Assembly: GCF_021412585.1 (NCBI RefSeq)
Contig: NZ_JAKCMI010000009.1
Coordinates: 62,001-126,000, forward strand
Origin: Halomonas alkalisoli
GTDB lineage: Bacteria > Pseudomonadota > Gammaproteobacteria > Pseudomonadales > Halomonadaceae
Direction of reading: 5' to 3'
Length of the DNA: 64,000 nucleotides
Part shown: piece by piece, positions 33,732-41,874 of the stretch
Numbering within the stretch: the first letter of the stretch is position 1
Layout: every line of letters begins with the position of its first letter
Program-made: the position numbers and the translations under genes
The notes under the pieces: generated by a model
Told to the model about the DNA's origin: nothing
The model's input: only the letters and a program-made list of their open reading frames with translations
Database searches by the model: none

Positions 33732-34772
33732 ATGGGCGACCGCATGCAGTCTCCGCCGGTCGTGCTGATATTGGCGGGACATGATCCCACCGGTGGCGCC
33801 GGGCTGGTCGCCGACAGCGAAGCCGTGGCGGCCTGTGGTGGCTGGGGTGTCACGATTCCGACCGCGCTGACGGTGCAGAGCTGCCGCGATGTCGAGCGGG
33901 TGGTGCCGGTCGAGGCTCGGCTGGTCCGCGAGATGGGCGACGCCCTCGATGAATTCTCCATCGCGGCCATCAAGGTGGGCCTGATCGCGAGCGAGGACGT
34001 GCTCGATGCGGTGGTGGATATCGTGCGTGCTCACCCCGGGGTGCCGGTCGTGGTGGATCCGGTGCTCAAGGCGGGGGGAGGAAGTGAGTTATCCACAACC
34101 GCCCTGCTGGATGCCTTCCGTGTGCGCCTGCTGCCGCTTGTGGATATTCTGACACCCAATCGGCTGGAATTGGCCCGGCTGGCGGGTGGCGAGGCGAGCG
34201 ACGATACGGCCCGGGCAAAGCGACTGCTGGCGCTCGGCTGCGGTGCCCTGCTGGTGACGGGTACCGATGACCCCGATGAGCAGGTCGCGCCCGACCAGGT
34301 ACAGCAGGTGTTCTACTCCGGTGAGCAGAGTTGCCGCTGGCAATGGCCTCGGTTGGCGGGGCACTATCATGGGTCGGGCTGCACCCTTGCCGCAGCGCTG
34401 GCGGCGCGCCTGGCGTGGGGGGAGCCGCTGCCACTTGCCTGTGAACAGGCACAGTCGTTCACCTGGCAGGCACTGGCCAATGGATGGCGTCCGGGCAGCC
34501 ACCAGTCTTTGCCCCGACGCATCGACAGTGGCGGCGGGTGCTCCTTCGACTTGACCGGTGGCAAGGAGAGGCGGCTTGGCAGTCGTTCGGACTGGCCATG
34601 TCCCGCCGGGGCAGACAGAATGACACCAGGGATGGCCGATTCGCGTGAGAGGCTCGTGAATCAGGAGTTATCCAACATTCACGACAAGGTTATCCAAGAT
34701 TCTATCCACAGCCTGGCAGCGTCAGGCGGGAACCCTTTCGACCTTCGTTTCAGCGACAGCAAAGAGGCTTTC
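33732..34772 (+). CDS. thiD: Hydroxymethylpyrimidine/phosphomethylpyrimidine kinase ThiD, lacking its own stop codon
   Basis: Ribokinase-fold kinase of thiamine synthesis. Motifs are [46 protein letters not shown] and the anion hole [14 protein letters not shown]. The family domain ends near residue 266 (PRRIDSG), where a stop is expected, but the frame stays open for about 80 low-similarity residues and runs directly into hemL. The end at 34772 is therefore only the base before the hemL ATG. Either a 776-residue ThiD-HemL fusion is made, or ThiD has a read-through tail and hemL is started internally. Confidence 0.85.
34089..34097 (+). other. DnaA box (perfect 9-mer) inside thiD
   Basis: TTATCCACA, a perfect match to the E. 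coli consensus, within coding sequence. Further near-matches lie in the thiD-hemL junction. Confidence 0.4.
34668..34710 (+). other. Cluster of three DnaA-box-like 9-mers at the thiD-hemL junction
   Basis: TTATCCAAC (34668-34676), TTATCCAAG (34690-34698) and CTATCCACA (34702-34710), all in the same orientation, within 43 bases just upstream of the hemL start. Each differs from TTATCCACA by one or two bases. Confidence 0.4.
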
Positions 34773-36062
34773 ATGACCACATCCGCACAGCTCTTCGAAC
34801 AGGCCTGCCGTCACATACCCGGAGGCGTCAACTCCCCGGTGCGTGCCTTCAAGGGCCTGCATCGGCCGCCGGTGTTCATGGAACGGGCCCAGGGTGCCTA
34901 TCTCTATGACGTCGAAGGCAAGCGCTATGTCGATTATGTCGGCTCATGGGGGCCGATGATCACCGGTCACGCCGACCCCGACGTGCTCGGTGCCGTGCGG
35001 GACCGGCTCGACAATGGTCTCTCCTTCGGCACCCCGACGGCCATCGAGACCACCATGGCCGATCTGATCTGCGACATGATCCCTTCCATCGAGATGGTGC
35101 GCATGGTCAATTCCGGCACCGAGGCCACCATGTCGGCCATTCGCCTGGCACGGGGTTTCACCGGTCGTGACAAGATCGTCAAGTTCGAGGGCAACTACCA
35201 TGGTCACTCCGACTCGCTGCTGGTCAAGGCCGGCTCCGGCGCCCTGACCCATGGCGAGCCCAGTTCACCGGGCGTACCTGCTTCGCTGGCCGAGCACACC
35301 ATCACCCTCTCCTACAACGATATCGATGCCGTCGAGGCCTGCTTCGAGGAGATCGGCAGCGAGATCGCCTGCATCATCGTCGAGCCGGTGGCCGGCAACA
35401 TGAACTGCATTCCGCCGCAGCCGGGCTTCCTGGAGACCCTGCGTCGGGTCTGCACCGAAAACGGCAGCGTGCTGATCTTCGACGAGGTGATGACCGGCTT
35501 CCGGGTCGCCATGGGCGGCGCCCAGGCCCACTACGGCATCGAGCCCGACCTGACCTGCCTGGGCAAGATCGTCGGCGGTGGCATGCCGGTGGGGGCCTTC
35601 GGTGGCAAGCGCGAAGTCATGGAGCAGATATCACCGCTGGGGCCGGTCTATCAGGCGGGCACGCTATCGGGCAACCCGTTGGCCATGGCCGCCGGCATCG
35701 CACTACTCACCAAGCTGCGTGAACCGGGCTTCCATGACGCGCTGGCGCAGCGGGTGGAGACGCTCTGCCATGGCCTTCAGGAACGTGCCGATGCTGCCGG
35801 TGTCGATATGATCACACAGCGTGTCGGCGGCATGTTCGGGCTATTCTTCACTGGGCAGTCGCGGGTCGACAACTTTGCCCAGGCCACTGCCTGCGATGCC
35901 GATGCCTTTCGTCGATTCTTCTCGGCGATGCTTGACGAGGGAGTCTATCTGGCCCCATCGGCCTATGAAGCGGGATTCATGTCCAGTGCCCACAGTCCGG
36001 AGGATATCCAGGTGACCCTGGATGCCGCGGTCAAGGCCTTCGACCGGGTTCGTCAGGGCTGA
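34773..36062 (+). CDS. hemL: Glutamate-1-semialdehyde 2,1-aminomutase HemL
   Basis: PLP enzyme that makes 5-aminolevulinate in the C5 pathway. 429 residues from the ATG at 34773 ([20 protein letters not shown]), preceded by AAAGAGG; E. coli HemL is 426. The PLP lysine is in [15 protein letters not shown], and [10 protein letters not shown] and [16 protein letters not shown] are conserved. The same frame is open upstream through thiD with no stop. With hemJ nearby, the block groups two tetrapyrrole genes around thiD. Confidence 0.97.
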   Translation: MTTSAQLFEQACRHIPGGVNSPVRAFKGLHRPPVFMERAQGAYLYDVEGKRYVDYVGSWGPMITGHADPDVLGAVRDRLDNGLSFGTPTAIETTMADLICDMIPSIEMVRMVNSGTEATMSAIRLARGFTGRDKIVKFEGNYHGHSDSLLVKAGSGALTHGEPSSPGVPASLAEHTITLSYNDIDAVEACFEEIGSEIACIIVEPVAGNMNCIPPQPGFLETLRRVCTENGSVLIFDEVMTGFRVAMGGAQAHYGIEPDLTCLGKIVGGGMPVGAFGGKREVMEQISPLGPVYQAGTLSGNPLAMAAGIALLTKLREPGFHDALAQRVETLCHGLQERADAAGVDMITQRVGGMFGLFFTGQSRVDNFAQATACDADAFRRFFSAMLDEGVYLAPSAYEAGFMSSAHSPEDIQVTLDAAVKAFDRVRQG

Positions 36063-36080
36063 CCGGACGCGGGACGATCC

Positions 36081-36115
36081 TTTCGAGGGTCTGTTTTCGA
36101 GGACTGTTTTCGAGG
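36081..36115 (+). repeat. Short tandem repeat in the leader of the P-loop ATPase gene
   Basis: TTTCGAGG occurs three times, starting at 36081, 36095 and 36108 (13-14 base period), and the last copy provides the GAGGAG ribosome-binding site of the next gene. Confidence 0.5.
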
Positions 36116-36122
36116 AGCCATC

Positions 36123-37367
36123 ATGCCCAAGCCATCAGTGACGTCGACATCTCACCCATCCGGTGCCCTCAGCCTGGATGAGCTGATCGACTCACTGGTG
36201 GTGGCGCATCGGTCGAGCGCCGATCCGCTCCCTTTTTCCGGCCCCTCCACATGCCTGGCTGCGACTCGCGCCCTGGTCGAGGAAGAGCTGGGTGCCCTGG
36301 TCTCACGGATGCGGGGCGAGGAGGACCTGGCGCAGCTCGATCGTCTGCGTGAATGGCTGGATCAGGAGCTGGTGCGACTTCAAGCCTGCTTTGCCGAGCG
36401 AAGAGAGCCGAGGCCCAGTTGGGCGGCGGGGCATCCACCGACGGCGCTCCGCGACAATCAGCGCCTGGTCATGCGCGATGCCCTCGATCTCGCACCAGAG
36501 GATTCGCTGGCCCGGCGCTCCCTCGATCCCGGTTTCGATGTGGCGTCATTACTGGTGGGCCTGGCGATTCGCGGTGAAACCCGGCTGGCCAATCGCGCCC
36601 TGGATGGCTATCTGCGGCTATCGGGTGACTATGCTTTGACCAGACTACTGTCGGTCTTTCAGGTGGCCCGCTCCCTGTCCGATGCCCGGCGGGCTCTGCA
36701 ACGTCGACCCGAGGCAGTCGAAGGGGAGCCATTGGCCCATGTTGCCGATACCATGGCGACGAGCCGGCGTTATCTCGCCCTGGCAGAGAAGATTTCGGCG
36801 TTCCGCTTTCCGCCATTGATCATCGGCGTAGGCGTTTCCGGAAGCGGCAAGAGCCGCTTCACCGCGAATATGGTCGAATGTCTGGGCGCTGTCAGGCTCT
36901 GTTCGGATGCCGAGCGGCGGCGCCTGTATGGAATCGATCCACAGGGGGTGGGTGAGGAACCGCCTGTGGATATCTATTCTGATGACGCCACTGCGCGTAC
37001 CTATCAACGCCTGGCCGGCCTTGCAGGAACCCTGCTCGATGCCGGTTTTCCCACCTGTGTGGATGCCACCTGCCTGACCCGCGCACAGCGCAAGCTGCTT
37101 TGCCAGCAGGCGGAGGCGCGAGGCCTGCCGGTGCTGATCGTCAGCTTCGAGGCCGATGACGACACCCTGAAGTCGCGTATCGTCAGGCGTGCCCAACGCC
37201 AGGGCATCTTGCCGCTGGCCAGCCTGGAAGTGCTGCAACGCCAGCAGTCGGTCTTCGAACCCTTCGACGGTGAAGAGCGTCAGCAGCTGGTTCATCTGGA
37301 TACCACCGCAACCAATGCCACCGAAACCCTGGCTTCCCTGATACAACAACGTATCTACGCCGGTTGA
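36123..37367 (+). CDS. P-loop ATPase/kinase (AAA_33 type) with a reduced kinase-like N-terminal half
   Basis: 414 residues. The C-terminal half has Walker A GVSGSGKS (about 237-244) and a zeta-toxin/polynucleotide-kinase-like layout (LCSDAERRRLYG, CVDATCLTRAQRKLL). Residues about 138-190 (DVASLLVGLAIRGETRL and following, SGDYALTRLL) look like the end of the aminoglycoside-phosphotransferase-like lobe found in bifunctional APH/ATP-binding proteins. The catalytic HxD and DxD of that lobe are not seen, so the N-terminal half appears shortened or decayed. Substrate and role unknown. It follows hemL by 60 bases. Confidence 0.75.
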   Translation: MPKPSVTSTSHPSGALSLDELIDSLVVAHRSSADPLPFSGPSTCLAATRALVEEELGALVSRMRGEEDLAQLDRLREWLDQELVRLQACFAERREPRPSWAAGHPPTALRDNQRLVMRDALDLAPEDSLARRSLDPGFDVASLLVGLAIRGETRLANRALDGYLRLSGDYALTRLLSVFQVARSLSDARRALQRRPEAVEGEPLAHVADTMATSRRYLALAEKISAFRFPPLIIGVGVSGSGKSRFTANMVECLGAVRLCSDAERRRLYGIDPQGVGEEPPVDIYSDDATARTYQRLAGLAGTLLDAGFPTCVDATCLTRAQRKLLCQQAEARGLPVLIVSFEADDDTLKSRIVRRAQRQGILPLASLEVLQRQQSVFEPFDGEERQQLVHLDTTATNATETLASLIQQRIYAG

Positions 37368-37441
37368 TCGGGCTTCTCCGCGTCATGAACACCATGATGC
37401 CTTTCATGTTTACCGATCTTGACATGCATAGTGCACATGTG

Positions 37442-37487
37442 GCGTTATCTGTAACGTTGCCGATAAATCGAACATGAACGATAACGC
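37442..37487. promoter_or_regulatory. Candidate upstream activator site: inverted repeat
   Basis: GCGTTATC (37442-37449) and GATAACGC (37480-37487) form an 8-bp perfect inverted repeat 30 bases apart. A smaller CTTTA-ACGCG-TAAAG dyad follows at 37487-37501. They sit 180-225 bases upstream of the sigma-54 promoter, a usual distance for activator binding. In the 454-base gap before the glycine-rich gene no other gene is seen. Confidence 0.4.
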
Positions 37488-37663
37488 TTTAACGCGTAAA
37501 GAAAAAATAACGATTTCCTGTCGAATGATTACAAGCTGTAAAGGTCTTGATACCCAAGTGCTGGCTCCAGTCTTGCTTACAAGTGGTAGCAGAGAGCTTT
37601 AGCCGCTTTCCGATAATCATCCCCCCTCTGTTTTCATTGGACTTTTCTTTCCGTCATGCCCAC

Positions 37664-37680
37664 TTGGCACGAAGCATGCC
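37664..37680 (+). promoter_or_regulatory. Sigma-54 promoter of the glycine-rich protein operon
   Basis: TTGGCACGAAGCATGCC matches the YTGGCACGNNNNTTGCW consensus at all but two positions. The key GG (37666-37667) and GC (37678-37679) are exactly 12 bases apart. The predicted start is near 37690, giving an untranslated leader of about 130 bases. Two sigma-54 activator genes lie a few kb downstream. Confidence 0.75.
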
Positions 37681-37821
37681 ACCTGTTTTGCGACCACAAG
37701 AAACTCGTTTTCCGGCAAGAGATGGAAATGTGGGGGCACTCCTGGACGTATCCATCCGGTAAAGGAGTTTCTCTGGTCATCGGGAACGGTAATGAAATCA
37801 TGCATGATAGGGAGAATTATC

Positions 37822-38793
37822 ATGAACAAGTATTACGTAGTCGCGGGATCATCAATGCTGGCACTGGTACTCGCCATTTCTACGGCACATGCCAACCCCA
37901 GCTCCGGAGCAGCTGACTCCGTCGACCAGACGGTGTATTCGAGTGCCAAGGCTGCGGTTGGTAGTCGTGGCGGCGACGCCTGGGCCATGAGCGAGTCCTA
38001 CAACACATCCACCAGCGTGGTTGCGCTTCAGGAACTGCAGTCTACCGTCACCGGCAGCTCCATCAATGTGTATGGTGGCTCAGGCGGCATTGGGGCAACG
38101 GGGGCAGGCGGTGGGAGTGCCCTCGCCATCAGCGCGGGCGTCGGTGTCGGCGGCGCCGGTGGCGATGGTACCGGCGGTAATGGTGGCCACTCTGATGCCG
38201 TTGGCGGAGACGGTGCCGATGGCGGTGACGGTGTCGGCCTCGGCCTGGGGCTGGGATTGGGAGTTGGCCTGGGCGGTGATTCCGATGCCGCCAACGGCAG
38301 CGGTGGCGCCAGCAGCACTTCCCTCGGGGGGATCGCTGCCAATATTGCCGGAGACGATATCGACGATGACAACACCGCTTCAGCGGGCGGCGGCAACAGC
38401 GGCGACGCCACCGCTTCGCCTGCTGTCACGGCCGGGGCCGGTGGCGCGGGTAGTGGCACAGGAACGGGTGATGGCACTGGCACTGGCACCGGTGGCGTAG
38501 GCGGAGCGGGTGGCGATGCCATGGCAGGAGCCGGCGGCAGCTCAACCGGTAACGGTGGCGGTGGTGGCGGTGGCACCGGCACCGGGGGCGATGCCTATGC
38601 CAATGCCGGCAATGGCGGCAATGGCGGGAACGGTGGCATGGGTGGCAATGCCGTGCTGCGGACAGGCAATGCTACCTTGTCTGCCGGTGACTTTGCAGGC
38701 ATCGCCAACATGAACCTCTCCACCGGCATCTACAACTCGCAGCTTGCAGGTACCAACGTGGCGGCACACAGCAACGTCCATATCGGTAACTGA
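37822..38793 (+). CDS. Exported glycine-rich low-complexity protein, putative fibre or matrix subunit
   Basis: 323 residues. Signal peptide 1-24 (Ala-His-Ala end), an N-terminal segment 25-84, a Gly/Ala/Ser/Asp-rich region about 85-285 with GN/GG/GT repeats and a (GL)n run (139-150), and a C-terminal segment 286-323. The two end segments look related: STSVVALQELQSTVTGSSINVYG and STGIYNSQLAGTNVAAHSNVHIG align over most of their length. The protein has no Cys and is very acidic with few basic residues. Start at 37822 chosen for GGGAG seven bases upstream and a clean signal peptide. First gene after a sigma-54 promoter. An amyloid-like or adhesive surface role is inferred from context. Confidence 0.8.
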   Translation: MNKYYVVAGSSMLALVLAISTAHANPSSGAADSVDQTVYSSAKAAVGSRGGDAWAMSESYNTSTSVVALQELQSTVTGSSINVYGGSGGIGATGAGGGSALAISAGVGVGGAGGDGTGGNGGHSDAVGGDGADGGDGVGLGLGLGLGVGLGGDSDAANGSGGASSTSLGGIAANIAGDDIDDDNTASAGGGNSGDATASPAVTAGAGGAGSGTGTGDGTGTGTGGVGGAGGDAMAGAGGSSTGNGGGGGGGTGTGGDAYANAGNGGNGGNGGMGGNAVLRTGNATLSAGDFAGIANMNLSTGIYNSQLAGTNVAAHSNVHIGN

Positions 38794-38814
38794 TAGCTCA
38801 CACGAGCCGAGAGT

Positions 38815-38843
38815 CAGGGCCGGTGGCGTGACTACCGGCCCTG
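38815..38843 (+). terminator. Hairpin after the glycine-rich gene (attenuator or mRNA stabiliser)
   Basis: CAGGGCCGGT / ACCGGCCCTG with a nine-base loop, 21 bases beyond the stop, without a T-run. It may allow partial read-through so that the first gene is expressed far more than the rest. Its stem resembles the terminator after the last gene of the operon. Confidence 0.5.
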
Positions 38844-38876
38844 CTTGGATAAGCAGCCGAGAGGGGGAGCGGTGCC

Positions 38877-39242
38877 ATGAAGCGAATCGGACAGGGAATC
38901 TGTGCTGCACTGGTGGTTGGTCTGGGGAGCATCTACTCCCTGGCGCTGGCGGAGGAACCGGCGACGGGATTCGATGCGCTACAACACATCGATGCCGGCG
39001 AACTCGAGATCATCTCGGGCAGGGAGGGCTTCAGGGATCTGGTAAATGTACAGAGCATCCAGAACATGGAAGCAGCGGCAAAGGGGGCATCTTTCACAGC
39101 CGGTACGATCGTCTCGGGCAATATCACCATAGAAGCCAATGCCATGGACAGGATCTCCGGCATTACTCTGATGAATCTCATGACAGGGCATGCCAATGCC
39201 GTCTCGACGGGTGTCAGCATCAGTATCTATGCACCTCAGTAA
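38877..39242 (+). CDS. Small exported protein, possible minor subunit or nucleator
   Basis: 121 residues with a signal peptide (about 1-25, ending SLALA). After it comes LQHIDAGELEIISG (35-48), which has the spacing of a double-glycine leader (LQ-x-I-x3-ELE-x-I-x-G). The C-terminal SGITLMNLMTGHAN (94-107) matches AGIANMNLSTGIYN at the end of the glycine-rich protein. GAGAGGGGGAG is the ribosome-binding site. I recognise no named family. By analogy to CsgB or FapB it could nucleate or cap the main protein; this is inference. Confidence 0.7.
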   Translation: MKRIGQGICAALVVGLGSIYSLALAEEPATGFDALQHIDAGELEIISGREGFRDLVNVQSIQNMEAAAKGASFTAGTIVSGNITIEANAMDRISGITLMNLMTGHANAVSTGVSISIYAPQ

Positions 39243-39275
39243 GGTCGGGCGCCGGAAAAGTGTGAGGGGTAGAGG

Positions 39276-39986
39276 ATGACCAGAAGCATGCGTTGGATCG
39301 GCGCCCCGTCGTTCTGCCTCGTCATGAGCCTACAGGCGATGCCACTTCAGGCGGGGGTGACGATAGCGCTCAATGGCGGTTTCGGCTCCGTGACGGTGCC
39401 CGCCAGGAGCCATCAGGAGATGCGCTGGGATGGCGTTGTTCCCCAGCAGTATGACTACAGCTGTGGAGCAGCGTCGGTCGCGACGCTGCTCACTTATCAC
39501 TACGGCAGGCCGACCACCGAGGCTGAGGTCTTCGAGGCGATGATCCATGCCGGTGAGGTCGAGCATATCAAGGAGCATGGTTTCTCCATGCTTGACATGA
39601 AGCGCTACCTGGACGCCCAGGGGCTGCAATCGGATGGCTTTCGTGTGGGGCTAGATGACCTGGCCCGCATCGGGGTTCCCGCCATTACGCTTATCGACAC
39701 CGGGGGTTACCGACATTTCGTTGTCATCAAGGGGATGGATGACAACACCGTTCTGGTGGGCGACCCGGCCGTGGGAACCGTGGCAGTTCCCACGGCACAT
39801 TTCGAGTCGATCTGGAGTGGCCTGGTGCTGGGTGCGCGAGCCGAAACGGAGATTGCCAAGGCCAATTTCAATCATGAGCGCGACTGGCAGATTCGCCCAG
39901 CGGCTCCCGTTGGCAATGGCGTCAATCGTGGCGATGTGGCCTCGCTGCTGCTTCAACTGCCGGCAATCAATGAAATGGGGCGATAG
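39276..39986 (+). CDS. Exported C39-family cysteine protease (FapD-like)
   Basis: 236 residues. Signal peptide about 1-26 (MSLQAMPLQA end). The catalytic triad is visible: Cys63 in YDYSCGAASVATLLTYHYG, His147 in GGYRHFVVIKG and Asp163 in VLVGDPAVG. It is a free-standing periplasmic protease, without the ABC transporter domains of bacteriocin exporters, and is thus like FapD of the Fap amyloid system. Substrates are probably the neighbouring exported proteins, two of which carry leader-like motifs. Catalytic family is sure; the role is inferred. Confidence 0.85.
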   Translation: MTRSMRWIGAPSFCLVMSLQAMPLQAGVTIALNGGFGSVTVPARSHQEMRWDGVVPQQYDYSCGAASVATLLTYHYGRPTTEAEVFEAMIHAGEVEHIKEHGFSMLDMKRYLDAQGLQSDGFRVGLDDLARIGVPAITLIDTGGYRHFVVIKGMDDNTVLVGDPAVGTVAVPTAHFESIWSGLVLGARAETEIAKANFNHERDWQIRPAAPVGNGVNRGDVASLLLQLPAINEMGR

Positions 39987-39988
39987 AG

Positions 39989-40603
39989 ATGAAAGCATGC
40001 CGATCTCCAAGTCAGGCCACTGCCTGCCGTCAGTTTCACGCAGCCGGGTCTCGCGTCTTCTGCATCACCCTGTTCTGGATGGCCAGCGCCACCCTTGAGG
40101 CGGCCGACTTCGCTCGTCTTCAGCCTCTCGAGGAAGCGGAGCTGGAGGGGCTGAGAGGAGGATTTCAACTGGCGGGGCTCGACATGAGCTTCGGGGCGAC
40201 TCTGCAGACCCTGGTGGATAACGTGCGCATGAATACCGTCTTCGTCATCAATGGGGCAGGGACCGAGGTTGTGTCACACACGATCAGCCAGCATGACTTT
40301 ATCGATGGCCAGGTTGTCAGCCAGGTTGGGAAGGGCAGTGGCAACACCATCATGGAGTTGACGCCGAACGGCATTAATCTGGTCGGAATGAAGGATGTCT
40401 CCGGGCTGGTGGTGAACGACAGCAAGGGCTTCACCTCGGTGTTTCACACGGTGACCAAGAACGCCATCCTGGGCAGCGTGGTCAGCGATGCCTCGGAGCG
40501 TGATATCCAGCAACATCTCGACATCGGCGTGCAGATAAACAACATGCCAGCCCTGCGGGCCGCCCAGCAGCGTCAAGCCATTACGGAATCCTTGGCGCGC
40601 TAG
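39989..40603 (+). CDS. Exported protein with double-glycine-leader-like motif, unknown function
   Basis: 204 residues. A hydrophobic segment at about 21-38 (VFCITLFWMASATLEA) acts as signal peptide, preceded by an unusually long polar N-terminus with two Cys. LQPLEEAELEGLRGG (44-58) follows, which parallels the motif in the 121-residue protein and looks like a C39 cleavage site. The rest (60-204) is beta-prone and lacks low complexity (GTEVVSHTISQHDFIDGQVV). It starts two bases after the protease stop, so the two are probably translated together. Last gene of the operon. Confidence 0.7.
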   Translation: MKACRSPSQATACRQFHAAGSRVFCITLFWMASATLEAADFARLQPLEEAELEGLRGGFQLAGLDMSFGATLQTLVDNVRMNTVFVINGAGTEVVSHTISQHDFIDGQVVSQVGKGSGNTIMELTPNGINLVGMKDVSGLVVNDSKGFTSVFHTVTKNAILGSVVSDASERDIQQHLDIGVQINNMPALRAAQQRQAITESLAR

Positions 40604-40637
40604 GCTTCTATCTAGCCAAGCGCTTCTCGTCATGCAG

Positions 40638-40661
40638 GGCCGGTGCCTGGCACCGGCCTTT
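40638..40661. terminator. Terminator between the fibre operon and the convergent porin gene
   Basis: GGCCGGTGC-CTG-GCACCGGCC followed by TTT on the plus strand, 35 bases after the operon's last stop and close to the end of the barrel gene. Confidence 0.75.
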
Positions 40662-40669
40662 GCGCTTGC

Positions 40670-41755
40670 TCAGAATACACCGGTACCGAAGGGCACCCGA
40701 AGCGTCAGCACGGTATTGGGCGCATCGTCGGTGACGCCCAGCTCCAGGCCGAGGTTGACCGAGACATCCTGGTTTAGCTGGTATGACCAGCCCAGCAGCA
40801 GCGAGCCGACATTCAGCGTGCGTGAACTTTGGGTGGTGCTTCGTTCATTCTGAGAATAGGTGGTCTTGGTCTTGCCGATAAAGTCGTTCTTGAAGCCCAG
40901 GGTGAAGGAGGAGCGGGGGTTGATGGCATAGGCCATGCCGAAGCTGAGCCGCACCGCATCGCCGGGGTCGACCTTGCCGATGCGCAGGTCATCGGTTAGC
41001 TGCTGGTTGACGTCATCGCTTATGTTGTAGAGGTAGCCGAGGTTGGCGAAGAACACCGCCGGGTCGGAAGGTAGCAGCGCGGTAACGCTGGGTTCGATGG
41101 CGTGAAACCCGGAACCGGTGGCCAGCTCCTGCTCGATGCCGTCGGAATCCCGGGCGATGTCGAAGGGACCGTCACCCGTCACGCTCTTGTAGCGCAGGTT
41201 ACCGACGAAGAAGGGCCAGCCGTTGTGGCCGCGGTTGAGCTGGTAACGTGCGGTGAGTTCGATATCGCCCAGGCCATTGCCCGACAAGTCGCGATCGATG
41301 TCGAAGCTATCATCTCCTACCGTGGGGACGGTGGCTCTCAGGGTATCGTCGCGATAGACATAGGGCAGCTTGAGCTCCATCTCGAGCCGGTCGGTGACCC
41401 CCAGGCGGCCGGTGAGCGCAGCCGTCCAGATATCCCGCTCGGCCTCCTCGGCGCTGAAGACCCCGATCAGCAGGGTGCTGAGGATCTCGATGCCGCGGAA
41501 GGTCAGGCGATTGACCCCGGAATGGGAGTATTGCAGGGAGGGCTCAATCACCAGTCGGCCGCGTGGGGTCAGCACCCCGCCGATATCGGCAATACTCTGC
41601 ACTTCCGGCTGTGTCGGCATGGGTTCGGTTGGCGCCTGGCCCACTGGCGATGTTACGCCAGCGGGTGGCGTCGCATCCTGGGCATAGGTGGCCTGCGATA
41701 TGGCCAGTCCAAGTACGGTGGGCAGTATCAGTGCGACGAGTTTTTGTTTGTTCAT
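40670..41755 (-). CDS. Outer-membrane beta-barrel protein, putative secretion pore
   Basis: 361 residues. Signal peptide about 1-25 (SQATYA), a Pro/Thr/Gln-rich linker about 26-55, then about 300 residues of alternating amphipathic strands (RGRLVIEPSLQYSHSG, DRLEMELKLPYVYRDD, GDIELTARYQL), ending TVLTLRVPFGTGVF with the C-terminal Phe of BAM-inserted barrels. The layout is like that of barrels annotated only as transporters. FapF also combines an N-terminal extension with a barrel, but FapF's coiled-coil plug is not seen here. The position next to the secreted proteins suggests it could export them. Confidence 0.8.
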   Translation of the reverse strand: MNKQKLVALILPTVLGLAISQATYAQDATPPAGVTSPVGQAPTEPMPTQPEVQSIADIGGVLTPRGRLVIEPSLQYSHSGVNRLTFRGIEILSTLLIGVFSAEEAERDIWTAALTGRLGVTDRLEMELKLPYVYRDDTLRATVPTVGDDSFDIDRDLSGNGLGDIELTARYQLNRGHNGWPFFVGNLRYKSVTGDGPFDIARDSDGIEQELATGSGFHAIEPSVTALLPSDPAVFFANLGYLYNISDDVNQQLTDDLRIGKVDPGDAVRLSFGMAYAINPRSSFTLGFKNDFIGKTKTTYSQNERSTTQSSRTLNVGSLLLGWSYQLNQDVSVNLGLELGVTDDAPNTVLTLRVPFGTGVF

Positions 41756-41874
41756 GGCCTCGATGTCCCTTCATACTGTTTTTATCTAGTGTGATGTTGT
41801 TTCAAATCATTTCTACGGACTCTTTCAAAACAGCGCTGCCGACTCATGACCTGAAATGACCGAGATGGCCGAAA

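Noticed and set aside
38028..38582. Proline-rich open frame on the minus strand
   Set aside because: The complement of glycine codons is proline codons; it is the shadow of the glycine-rich gene.
38074..38676. RTX-type calcium-binding repeats in the glycine-rich protein
   Set aside because: GGDG-like stretches occur, but without the regular nine-residue GGxGxDxUx periodicity.
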